Positions 1 to 8,253 of a stretch of DNA of 64,000 bases are shown here, one piece after another; position 1 is the stretch's first letter; each line of letters opens with the position of its first letter. The position numbers and the translations under genes were made by a program. A model generated the notes under the pieces. That model did not search any database. It worked only from the letters and a program-made list of their open reading frames with translations, and was not told the DNA's origin. The stretch is from an uncultured Ignavibacteria bacterium (GTDB lineage: Bacteria > Bacteroidota > Ignavibacteria > Kapaibacteriales > UBA2268): the NCBI GenBank assembly GCA_903862655.1, contig CAIOZA010000020.1, forward strand, positions 1 to 64,000, given 5' to 3'.

Positions 1-2386
1 AATTATAATTATCTAAAACGATAACTGCTGTCATCAATTTAGTTAAACTCGCAATTGATAATTTTTCGTTGCTATTTTTTTCTATAATAACCTTATTTAT
101 GCTTTGTATCTTTAGGAAATACATGCCCGATTGCTGACCTGTGAGGTCGATTCTGATATTGTTGCTGTCATTAAGTGAAAGATGCTGAATCTCCTGTCCT
201 AGTGAATTTATGAGCTTTAATCGGCTATTCTCCGGCACTCCTTCCACATCGATGAAGTCATTAGCAGGATTCGGATAGATACTTATGTTTGAGATCAGAA
301 TATCACTAACATCTGTTTCATCATAAATTGTAAAGGCTGAATCACTTTGAACTGAAGGAGATTTGTTATCGTCATCAACTATTTTAATTTTATATTGAGT
401 TCCTGCCGGGGTTGTGCTTAAATCCCAGCTGATTTTTCCAAGTGTTGCATCGACATTAGTGAAAAGTTGGTTCCAAGTGGTGCCGTTATTGGAGCTGATC
501 AAGATAGAAACTCTTGCAACCAGGGCACTTTCCCATTTGATTTCATAGTTAGATCCCATTTTGATCTGCTCCCCGCCCTTGGGTTGAAGCAAAGCAATAT
601 AAGCCACAGGATCTTTTACAATAGAAAAATTAGCATTTGAAACATCACTTATAGCTGTGGGTGAAGACTCGGGTTTACTTGTTAACTTTACCAGGCATGT
701 ATTTGACACATGATCCGGAACTGATAAAGATATTGTCCCGAATGCTGCGTCAACATTGTCACGTATGAGTTCCCATGTAGCAGCATTATCATAAGAAATA
801 TCAACTCTGATGGATTGGATATTTTCGGAAGTCCAGTTAATATTTGCTGATTTACCGACTGACCATTTCTCTCCACCGTTGGGAGTGGATAGTACTAACT
901 TTGGAGTAGGAGGTGCATCGGTTCCTATCAAACCATCTTTTGTGTATTTTACAAGGAAAGCATCTACACCACCGGCAAATGGTGACAAATCAACACTTTC
1001 CTTGTCGGTATAAAATGTTGAGATATTATTGATATTACCAGTCGTAATAATATTTTTTGAATCATCGAAAGCAACATTATTAAAAGACAAACCAATTTGA
1101 GGTAATGAGTATGGGTATCCGACTCCGGCAGTCCAAAGCAAATCACAGTCTTGGTTGTACTTAGCCAGGAACCCATCCCAATTTTTTGATCCAATAGAAT
1201 TTATCACCTTCTTATGTTGTTTAAGATCAAGGCTAATACTCTTCGCAAATGTTCCAGTCAGAAGAAGATTGTTATCTGAATCCTTTGATAAAGATGTAAT
1301 AGTGTTCAAACTATCAGCGGCTGTGGAGTATGCCCAGATGTAGTTTCCGTCAACATCATACTTTGCAAGAAATATATCGGATTTGACCTTAGGAGTAAGA
1401 TTTGCTGTTCCGTTTGGATTGAAGTTACAAAGCCTAGTGAAAGTACCTGCTGCGATAATGTTATCCGATTCATCAATTACCAATTTATTAACAACAGATT
1501 GACCGATTGTTGTAAGTTTATAGCCATACATAAGAGTTCCAATGATATCATATTTTACAATGAAGCCATTGGTGGGACCCGATGAAGTGAGGGGGTACTC
1601 GTCAACACCAATTTCGAAGTCAACAGTCTGTTGAAACGATCCGGCTAATATCATGCTTAAGTCGGAATCAAGTGTAACGGCATAGGCTTTGTCATCGCCG
1701 GCACCACCTATTGAAAATCCATACTCGTAATCACCCAAATCATTATAGTTGGCGACAAATATGTCTGTTAAACCATTGCTGGTGAACATAGCATTAGTAT
1801 TTGGTGGAAGAGTAGGATCAAGATTAATAGTTTGATCGAAATATCCGGTAACAGAAATGCTACCAAGAATATCAACAAACATGGATGTAGGTATGTCGTC
1901 ACCTGCACCTCCAAATGCATCCACCCAGACGAGAATACCATCAGAATTGTATTTAGCAAGAAATGCATCGGATTTCCCCTTACTGATTTTCTGAGTTTTT
2001 GTAGATTTAGGATTAAAATTAACCGTACCTGTAAATGAGCCACAGAGAAAGATATCGCCTGCATCGTCGATTTTCAGATCGGTCGGCGTGTCATTTTGTA
2101 AACCTCCCAGATTGAATCCCCATATATATTTTCCATCTTTATCGTATTTTGCAACAAAAATATCGGTAGTAGTCGGACCTGTTGACGTGAAAGCAGCTTT
2201 TGCTGTACCGGGATCAAGATCAGTAGTTCCAATGAAACTCCCAGCCAAATAAATATATCCCTGATGGTCAACTGCCAGCAACTGACCTTGCTCTAAACCG
2301 GCATCACCAATGGCTTCAAAGAGTTTAGCACTTGCTGTGAATTGAATTGCAATAACGAATAAGACTAAGGTAAATAATCTAAACAT
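1..2386 (-). CDS. Secreted SBBP beta-propeller protein with T9SS sorting domain, reading on into a PBP/carboxypeptidase SxxK motif (partial)
   Basis: The frame is open from an ATG at 2386 to the window edge (795 codons, no stop; I checked every codon). Residues 1-19 form a signal peptide. Residues from about 25 to 480 are SBBP-type propeller repeats with recurring FVAKYDKDG and GSFTGTVNF-like motifs. Two Kre9/KNH-like Ig domains follow, each starting at a PNGGE or PKGGE motif. A T9SS type A sorting domain starts at YPNPAND (about 704) and reaches GMYFLKIQ, where such proteins normally end within some ten residues. Here the frame continues to KLSIASLTKLMTAVIVLD, which has the SxxK serine and lysine (Ser780, Lys783) and the flanking residues of S11-family D-Ala-D-Ala carboxypeptidases. 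The rest lies outside the window. It could be a true fusion, a deletion junction or an assembly chimera. Confidence 0.85.
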   Translation of the reverse strand, partial: MFRLFTLVLFVIAIQFTASAKLFEAIGDAGLEQGQLLAVDHQGYIYLAGSFIGTTDLDPGTAKAAFTSTGPTTTDIFVAKYDKDGKYIWGFNLGGLQNDTPTDLKIDDAGDIFLCGSFTGTVNFNPKSTKTQKISKGKSDAFLAKYNSDGILVWVDAFGGAGDDIPTSMFVDILGSISVTGYFDQTINLDPTLPPNTNAMFTSNGLTDIFVANYNDLGDYEYGFSIGGAGDDKAYAVTLDSDLSMILAGSFQQTVDFEIGVDEYPLTSSGPTNGFIVKYDIIGTLMYGYKLTTIGQSVVNKLVIDESDNIIAAGTFTRLCNFNPNGTANLTPKVKSDIFLAKYDVDGNYIWAYSTAADSLNTITSLSKDSDNNLLLTGTFAKSISLDLKQHKKVINSIGSKNWDGFLAKYNQDCDLLWTAGVGYPYSLPQIGLSFNNVAFDDSKNIITTGNINNISTFYTDKESVDLSPFAGGVDAFLVKYTKDGLIGTDAPPTPKLVLSTPNGGEKWSVGKSANINWTSENIQSIRVDISYDNAATWELIRDNVDAAFGTISLSVPDHVSNTCLVKLTSKPESSPTAISDVSNANFSIVKDPVAYIALLQPKGGEQIKMGSNYEIKWESALVARVSILISSNNGTTWNQLFTNVDATLGKISWDLSTTPAGTQYKIKIVDDDNKSPSVQSDSAFTIYDETDVSDILISNISIYPNPANDFIDVEGVPENSRLKLINSLGQEIQHLSLNDSNNIRIDLTGQQSGMYFLKIQSINKVIIEKNSNEKLSIASLTKLMTAVIVLDNYN

Positions 2387-2519
2387 ATTTCACCAGATAC
2401 GATTAATAAATAAAGGATATACAAAATTAATGGAATTTTGTTAATAAGGAGAAATTTTTTGAAACTATTAGTAAGAAAATTTCGTCAAACAATTCGATAA
2501 TAATTTAAAAGAATGGATT

Positions 2520-3572
2520 ATGTTCAGATTCGAAAATAGCATTTATCTTTATTTATTGGTATTAATTCCCGTAATATTTCTCCTTTGGCTATTGATGCGC
2601 CGATTGAGGAATAAGGCAATGCAACGCATTGGTGAGTCAAGTCTGATAAAGAGTTTACTCCCGGATTATTCAAGATACAAGAACTGGATTAAAATAGGAA
2701 TTGTTCTGCTGGCATTTGCGGCAGTAATTATTGGAACAGCAAATCCTCAGATCGGTACCAGACTCGAAGAATCTAAAAGAGAAGGAATTGATGTAATAAT
2801 TGCACTGGATATTTCAAACAGTATGCTTGCAGAAGACGTTAAACCAAGTCGGTTGGAATTCGCTAAGCAATCGATTAGTAAACTGGTGGACAGACTTCAG
2901 AATGACAGAATCGGGTTAATAGTTTTTGCAGGAGATGCATTCATACAATTACCACTGACAACGGACTTCTCCGCGGCAAAGCTGTTTTTGAGTGTGGTAG
3001 ATCCTGATTTGATTCAGGTACAGGGAACAGCAATAGGACAGGCTATAGATATTGCAGTTAAAAATTACAGCTTTGATGATAAAGTCAAAAAAGCACTGAT
3101 AATTATATCTGACGGTGAAAACCATGAGGATGATGCACTCGGGTCAGCACAGAAGGCTATGAAGGCAGGATTTGTTGTTAATACAATAGGGATAGGTTCA
3201 ACTCAGGGATCGCCAATACCTCTTTACAACAACAATCAGAGAACAGGATTCATGAAAGATAAGGATGGATCGCTTGTTACAACGAGAATGAATCCAGAAA
3301 TGCTAAGCCAGATTGCATCTGCAGGAAATGGATCTTTTCTGGCTGCAGGTAATACTGATCCGGATTTATCGAAATTAATAGATAAATTGGCAGGGATTGA
3401 CAAGAAAGAGTATAAGAGCAAGTTATTCACTGATTATGAGGACAGATTCCAGTATCTGTTTGGTTTGGCTCTTTTACTGATAATATTTGAACTAGTAATT
3501 TCTGAGAGAAATAACAAGTTGATGCAGATGTTAAACAAATTTGTAGAATCCAGGAGCTTGATATCCAAATGA
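2520..3572 (+). CDS. batB: BatB-like von Willebrand factor A membrane protein
   Basis: A 350-residue Bat (aerotolerance) family protein. Two N-terminal transmembrane segments (about 8-25 and 60-78) are followed by a periplasmic vWA domain with an intact MIDAS motif DISNS (Asp97) and the later threonine and aspartate positions (TTDFSAA, SDGENHED). A C-terminal transmembrane segment near 310-330 completes the usual BatA/BatB layout. Bat proteins are linked to oxidative-stress tolerance and envelope integrity in Bacteroidota and spirochaetes; the exact role is unsettled. The stop overlaps the batC start (ATGA), so translation is probably coupled. No second vWA gene (batA) and no MoxR ATPase lie next to it, which is unusual for a bat operon. 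Confidence 0.88.
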   Translation: MFRFENSIYLYLLVLIPVIFLLWLLMRRLRNKAMQRIGESSLIKSLLPDYSRYKNWIKIGIVLLAFAAVIIGTANPQIGTRLEESKREGIDVIIALDISNSMLAEDVKPSRLEFAKQSISKLVDRLQNDRIGLIVFAGDAFIQLPLTTDFSAAKLFLSVVDPDLIQVQGTAIGQAIDIAVKNYSFDDKVKKALIIISDGENHEDDALGSAQKAMKAGFVVNTIGIGSTQGSPIPLYNNNQRTGFMKDKDGSLVTTRMNPEMLSQIASAGNGSFLAAGNTDPDLSKLIDKLAGIDKKEYKSKLFTDYEDRFQYLFGLALLLIIFELVISERNNKLMQMLNKFVESRSLISK

Positions 3573-4330
3573 GAATAATAATTTTTATTATCGCTTTACT
3601 GATGCCATTTATGTTAAATTCACAAGATGTGAAGAAGCATATCAATTCAGGCAATAAACTGTACAAAGATAAGAAATATTCGGAAGCAGAAGTCGAATAC
3701 AGGAAAGCTCAGGAAGTTGATCCTAAGGAAACCAGAGCAGGCTATAACACAGCAAATTCTCTATATAAACAAAACAAATTTGATGAAGCAACCGATAAGT
3801 ATATAAATTCGATAACAACTTCGACTGATAAGTCAGTCCAGTCAAATGCATATTACAATTTAGGGAATACATACCTTCAGAAAAAGGAATACGAAAAGAG
3901 CATTGAAGCTTACAAAAATTCGTTAAAATTAGCTCCAAAGGATGATCAGGCTAAATACAATCTTGAATATGCAAGAAGAATGATGGTTCAACAACAGCAG
4001 CAGCAACAGCAGCAGCAACAACAGAACCAACAAAACAAGAATGATAAGAATAAGGATCAGAACAAGGATCAAAAGAAGCAGGACAGCAAAGACAATAAAG
4101 ACGATAAGAATAAAAAGGATGATCAGAATAAAGATCAGAACGATAAGGATAAGCAGGACAAGAATAAAGACCAACAGAAACAGCAGCAACCAAAAGATGA
4201 TAAGAAAATATCCAAGGATGAAGCTGAGAGAATACTAAATGCTTTAAAGAATGAAGAAAAGAAAGTACAGAAAGATTTAAAAAAGAAAGTGAAAGTAAAT
4301 GCTAACCAACAACCTGAAAAAAATTGGTAG
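3569..4330 (+). CDS. batC: BatC-like TPR protein with poly-Gln/Lys-Asp-rich tail
   Basis: A 253-residue exported TPR protein. Residues 1-19 are a signal peptide. About three tetratricopeptide repeats follow (roughly 20-135, with NLGNTYLQKKEYEKSIEAY typical). A run of 12 glutamines (141-152) leads into a long tail almost entirely of K, D, N and Q to about residue 225. BatC proteins in Bacteroidota commonly have a TPR unit and a low-complexity charged tail, so the layout supports the name. It starts inside the batB stop and overlaps the capA-like gene by 32 bases. The tail is repetitive enough to create several spurious open frames on both strands. Confidence 0.85.
   Translation: MRIIIFIIALLMPFMLNSQDVKKHINSGNKLYKDKKYSEAEVEYRKAQEVDPKETRAGYNTANSLYKQNKFDEATDKYINSITTSTDKSVQSNAYYNLGNTYLQKKEYEKSIEAYKNSLKLAPKDDQAKYNLEYARRMMVQQQQQQQQQQQQNQQNKNDKNKDQNKDQKKQDSKDNKDDKNKKDDQNKDQNDKDKQDKNKDQQKQQQPKDDKKISKDEAERILNALKNEEKKVQKDLKKKVKVNANQQPEKNW
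3989..4024 (+). repeat. CAA/CAG trinucleotide tract encoding Gln12
   Basis: Twelve glutamine codons in mixed CAA/CAG order, followed by AAG/GAT/AAC-rich triplets up to about 4200. The interrupted codon pattern should limit replication slippage. It lies at the junction between the TPR domain and the charged tail of batC. Confidence 0.9.
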
Positions 4331-5348
4331 CATAATACTCCTGATTTTTCTGTCATATCCAAGTACTAGCCAATCTCAGATACATATCAAAGCAGTCGGG
4401 GATATAATGCCCGGCTCTTACACACCTAAAAGGATTATACCCTCAGACAGTGGTAAAATCTTTATAGATTCAATCGGTAGTTATCTCAAGGGAGCTGATA
4501 TCCTAATTGGCAACCTTGAAGGACCGTTTGTCAATGCATCCATGAAACCCACAAAGTGCTCTGATTCTTCGATAAAAGCAGGCGTGTGTTATGATTTCGG
4601 TATTCCGGATTATCTTGCATTAACAATAAAAAAGCTGGGTTTTGATGTTTTGAGTCTGGACAACAATCACTGTAGAGATTATGGTAAGATAGGATATTTA
4701 TTTTCTCAGAAGCTGTTGGATTGTTATCAGATAAGGACATTGCCACAAAGAGAAGTTCTGGAACTGAATTTCCATTCCCGAAGGATTGCACTACTTTCGT
4801 TTGGATTTGAACCAGAAAGTCGTAATATTTCGGATATAGAAGTAGTTGGAGAGGAAATCAGAAGTCTAAAGCAAAAGTATGATTTAATCTTTGTCTATTT
4901 CCACGGTGGGGCAGAGGGTAGAAGAGCGGCCGAGGTACATGATAAGAAGGAGATATTCCTAGGTGAAGACAGAGGCAATGTTGTAGCTTTTGCTCATAAC
5001 GCTATAGATGCCGGTGCTGATCTTGTATTGGGTAGCGGACCTCATGTGCTAAGGGGTATGGAGATATATAAGGATAGACTAATAGCATATTCGCTGGGAA
5101 ATTTTCTTACATACGGGAATTTCAATTTATCAGGAGAAACAGCAATAACATGCATTCTTGATCTGGAGCTTGACAGGTTTGGAAAGTTTAATGTTGGGAA
5201 AATTATACCGGTAAAGCAGAAGAAACCTGGAATACCATTTTATGACAATACACACACAGCGATAAAAGTATTACAGAAACTATCTTCAAAAATATCATCT
5301 ACTATAACGATTGACGATTCAGGAAATATAAAAAAAACCGGCAAATAG
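4299..5348 (+). CDS. CapA-family (PGA_cap) metallophosphatase-like exported protein
   Basis: 349 residues with an N-terminal signal sequence (about 1-27). The calcineurin-like CapA fold is shown by AVGDIMPGS, then DILIGNLEGP, DNNHCRDYG, YFHGGAEGR, GADLVLGSGPHVL and AYSLGNFL. These carry the aspartate, asparagine and histidine metal ligands expected of the family. CapA proteins take part in poly-gamma-glutamate or capsule anchoring, but many homologues have no known substrate, and no capB/capC genes are nearby. The start lies 32 bases inside batC, so it is probably co-transcribed with batB and batC; this is not a usual Bat partner. The gene ends in the loop of a strong terminator. Confidence 0.82.
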   Translation: MLTNNLKKIGSIILLIFLSYPSTSQSQIHIKAVGDIMPGSYTPKRIIPSDSGKIFIDSIGSYLKGADILIGNLEGPFVNASMKPTKCSDSSIKAGVCYDFGIPDYLALTIKKLGFDVLSLDNNHCRDYGKIGYLFSQKLLDCYQIRTLPQREVLELNFHSRRIALLSFGFEPESRNISDIEVVGEEIRSLKQKYDLIFVYFHGGAEGRRAAEVHDKKEIFLGEDRGNVVAFAHNAIDAGADLVLGSGPHVLRGMEIYKDRLIAYSLGNFLTYGNFNLSGETAITCILDLELDRFGKFNVGKIIPVKQKKPGIPFYDNTHTAIKVLQKLSSKISSTITIDDSGNIKKTGK

Positions 5349-5363
5349 GATTCACCGGTTTTT
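5333..5363. terminator. Bidirectional intrinsic terminator
   Basis: AAAAACCGG pairs with CCGGTTTTT around a 13-base loop that contains the capA-like stop codon. A and T runs on either side let it serve both the plus-strand bat/capA unit and the minus-strand cytochrome unit ending at 5389. Confidence 0.85.
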
Positions 5364-5388
5364 ATTTATCTATTCTTCTATTCTATCT

Positions 5389-8220
5389 CTAGATAATAAG
5401 CATTGCATAAATAATCCAAGCCACAAGTATCAGTCCAAATGTTAATGCAAAGAATCCGAATACTTTTAAGAGCTTGAGCATTTTTGGAGAAAACTCAGTT
5501 GTTGTGTAATTATCAATCTTACCTGATTCGACTAATCTTCTGTATTCATCCGGTCTGTCGAACTTCAATTCTTCCATTGTCATCTGTCCTGAGAAAATAA
5601 CAGTATCCATTGGAAACTTCTCTGGTCGGAAGTGAGTATTGAAGAAATGCACAGTAAAGATAAATCCAGCGGCTAGCAGAGCTTCATCACTGTGAATAAT
5701 TGTAGCAATGTTTATAAACGAGCCAGGGAAAATATTAGTCAACAACTCTGGGAACCAAAGGGTTAAACCTGTTCCACCGATGACAAAAATACCCCAGAAA
5801 ACAGCGAAGTAATCGAATTTTTCCCAATATGTCCACCTACCATAATTAGGGCGTTCACCTTTACCAATAAACCATTTGATGGAGGCTTTCATATCCTCTA
5901 AGTCCTTGAGGTTAGGAACAAGAGAATCCGGACCTAATAACATATTTTTCCATGTTTTAAATTCAGAATTTTTCTTTCTAAATAAATCAACAATGTGAAT
6001 AATAAAGATGGTGAACAATACAGTTGCCGCATACCTGTGGAGTGTGCCTGCATTCTCAACACCTCCAAGGAGACCGGCACCAATATTAGCCCAGATTGTA
6101 TATGAGAATTTAAGTACCATACCGGTCGCAGCAAGAGTAAGGAAGCTGCAAATCATAGTAAAGTGAATCAATCTGCTCAATCCAGAGAATCGTTCATACA
6201 TTTTAGATTTATCGTGACCAGATCCGGCATGAAGTTCCTTCATCTTCTTTCTCAGCTTGAATGAACGAGGAAACCAAAGAAGTGTATGCAGAAACGATAC
6301 CGAGAAAGTTCCTAAAAGCAATAAAGTCATACCCCAGAATGTATAAAACAAGAAAGGATATTTCTTTGGATCCTTATGAGTAGCATGAGACAAGTATTTG
6401 GTGAATCCTTTTGTCGCATTAGCATGACACTTCTGACATGTTTTAACGATATTACTTCTGCTTAGTGCTGAGTTTGGATTGTCAATAGGTAGAATCATGT
6501 GTGATCCGTGACAATCATTGCATTTTGCCGATTTATAAGAACCAAGCCAAGAAACTTTACCATGATAAGTTTCGAAATAAGTTTTTGCTATTTCGAGATG
6601 GCATTTGCCACAAGTACTTAATATTTCATGGCGGAAGTTCCATTGATCAGTTCTTTTAATTGTATGAGCAGAATGGCAGTCGCTACAGACAGGAAGTTTC
6701 TTATCTGTTTTGGTTACAGAAGGAGAGTGAACACTTTTGTTGAAAACATCTTCAATACCAAAGTGACACTTTCCGCAAGTACCGGCAATATTTGCAGGAT
6801 TAATACTTGACTGTGGATTATCTTTGGGCAGCCCTTTATGAGGAGTATGACAATCGGCGCAAGTTGCAGTGACAGTAAGACCACTCTTGACAAGTCCTCT
6901 GCCATGAATACTCTCATCATAATTGCTGGTAATGGAATGTTGAGTGCCTTTATACCTGAGTGCTGCTTTTTTCCCTTCCTGATGGCAGGTAGAACAGAGT
7001 TTCGGTATATTCATTGAGAATACTTTTGATCTTTTATCGCTTTTATTTAAGATAAAATGAGTGCCATGGCAATCTTTACATCTCGGTGCATCAGGATCGT
7101 TCCTTGCAACAAGTTTACCATGAGTACCCATCACAAAGTCGTTGCCAACAGCAGTATGACAAGAAGCACATTCAACTTTTGATGTAATCAGTGTCTCGCA
7201 TGCTCTTGTCTTTGACTCGGGATTAACTCCTAAATGGCATTGAGTACATGTTAATTTAGAGTGTGTTGAATTTAGAATTTCTCCATGATCAACAAACATA
7301 TTTCTACCGTCGGCAGACGTACCAATATTTTTTTTCTCATGACAGTTTTTGCAAGAAACATCAGATAGGTTCTGTTCATAGAATACTTTTCTTACTTTAT
7401 GTGGCTGATGGCAGTCAATACAAGCTGGAAGGACCTTTGCTTCTTTTTCCCAAAGTTCGCCCTTTATTATCTTTTTGTGAACAAATTCAATACCAGCATG
7501 GCATTTGGTACAAGTTGCAGCGATATTCTTTCTGGAAATGGATGACCTGGGATCTGTATGAGGCAAAATCCTATGAGGCGTATGACAAGAAGCGCATGTA
7601 GCACTAACTGTCAAACCTTTTTTAATTAGACCTTCACCGTGGATACTTTCCTGGTAATTTTCATAAATATGGCTTTGAGGAATGTTCCTTTGCATCTGAA
7701 CGGGTGAACCTTCTCTATGGCATCCACCACAGAGCTTAGGTATGTTCAGAGGATAAACTGTTGACTGCTTGTCTGATCTGGGTAGAATTTCGTGACTACC
7801 ATGGCATGTCTGACAAGTAGGAGCCAGTGGATCTCCTTTAGCTTTAGCTTTGCCATGAAGGCATTCGTTATATAATGCTTGTTCATCTTTATGGCAACTT
7901 CCACATTGATACTTTGGTTTGCCTTCTACATGAGGGAAGCTTCCTGGGTCGAATCCCACGTGGCATTGAACGCATTTCATACCGGCATGGATTGATTTGT
8001 TCAGCTTTTTGGCATTAACGAATAAGGACACAGTCTTCTTGCCACGTTGTGTAGTTAAAGTTTTATCCTCGTGACACCCAAGACATTCGTCATTTTCCTG
8101 AGCAAAAAGCTTAACAGGTAGTTTAGTTGCAAAAATACCAACAAAAACAGCAAATATCAACAAAATCAAACTGAATTTGAGCTTTTGATGGACTTGTAGA
8201 TAGTGAGAAAATTTTTTCAT
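5389..8220 (-). CDS. 19-heme cytochrome c / membrane cytochrome b fusion
   Basis: 943 residues. An N-terminal signal/anchor (about 14-40) leads to a periplasmic domain with 19 CXXCH heme-c sites between residues 46 and 599. The C-terminal third (about 625-943) is a cytochrome b-like membrane domain with at least six hydrophobic segments and conserved histidines (LIHF, LHRYAATVLF, IIHIVDLF, IIHSDEALL, VHFFNTHF). The domain order suggests quinone-linked electron transfer between the membrane and a periplasmic heme wire; direction is not shown. Hemes 2-9 and 10-17 look like two copies of one 8-heme unit, with a partial third copy at 18-19. The first three heme motifs resemble the N terminus of the 13-heme protein at 10516-12045. 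It is the last gene of a probable three-gene unit. Confidence 0.88.
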   Translation of the reverse strand: MKKFSHYLQVHQKLKFSLILLIFAVFVGIFATKLPVKLFAQENDECLGCHEDKTLTTQRGKKTVSLFVNAKKLNKSIHAGMKCVQCHVGFDPGSFPHVEGKPKYQCGSCHKDEQALYNECLHGKAKAKGDPLAPTCQTCHGSHEILPRSDKQSTVYPLNIPKLCGGCHREGSPVQMQRNIPQSHIYENYQESIHGEGLIKKGLTVSATCASCHTPHRILPHTDPRSSISRKNIAATCTKCHAGIEFVHKKIIKGELWEKEAKVLPACIDCHQPHKVRKVFYEQNLSDVSCKNCHEKKNIGTSADGRNMFVDHGEILNSTHSKLTCTQCHLGVNPESKTRACETLITSKVECASCHTAVGNDFVMGTHGKLVARNDPDAPRCKDCHGTHFILNKSDKRSKVFSMNIPKLCSTCHQEGKKAALRYKGTQHSITSNYDESIHGRGLVKSGLTVTATCADCHTPHKGLPKDNPQSSINPANIAGTCGKCHFGIEDVFNKSVHSPSVTKTDKKLPVCSDCHSAHTIKRTDQWNFRHEILSTCGKCHLEIAKTYFETYHGKVSWLGSYKSAKCNDCHGSHMILPIDNPNSALSRSNIVKTCQKCHANATKGFTKYLSHATHKDPKKYPFLFYTFWGMTLLLLGTFSVSFLHTLLWFPRSFKLRKKMKELHAGSGHDKSKMYERFSGLSRLIHFTMICSFLTLAATGMVLKFSYTIWANIGAGLLGGVENAGTLHRYAATVLFTIFIIHIVDLFRKKNSEFKTWKNMLLGPDSLVPNLKDLEDMKASIKWFIGKGERPNYGRWTYWEKFDYFAVFWGIFVIGGTGLTLWFPELLTNIFPGSFINIATIIHSDEALLAAGFIFTVHFFNTHFRPEKFPMDTVIFSGQMTMEELKFDRPDEYRRLVESGKIDNYTTTEFSPKMLKLLKVFGFFALTFGLILVAWIIYAMLII

Positions 8221-8253
8221 ATAAGGTACTTCTAAGTTTAACTAAAATTAATA

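Noticed and set aside
688-2271. Several 60-98-residue frames on both strands inside the left-edge gene
   Set aside because: The 795-codon minus-strand frame with signal peptide, propeller repeats and sorting domain explains the whole region.
2388-2519. Bacteroidota-type promoter elements (TTTG at -33, TAnnTTTG at -7) in the divergent gap
   Set aside because: No match with correct spacing was found here or in the other gaps inspected, so no promoter is reported.
3929-4193. Overlapping minus-strand open frames of 80-86 residues, rich in Leu/Ile/Val or Ala/Ser/Tyr
   Set aside because: They are antisense readings of the CAA/CAG and AAG/GAT low-complexity tail of batC, with no start context and no plausible product.
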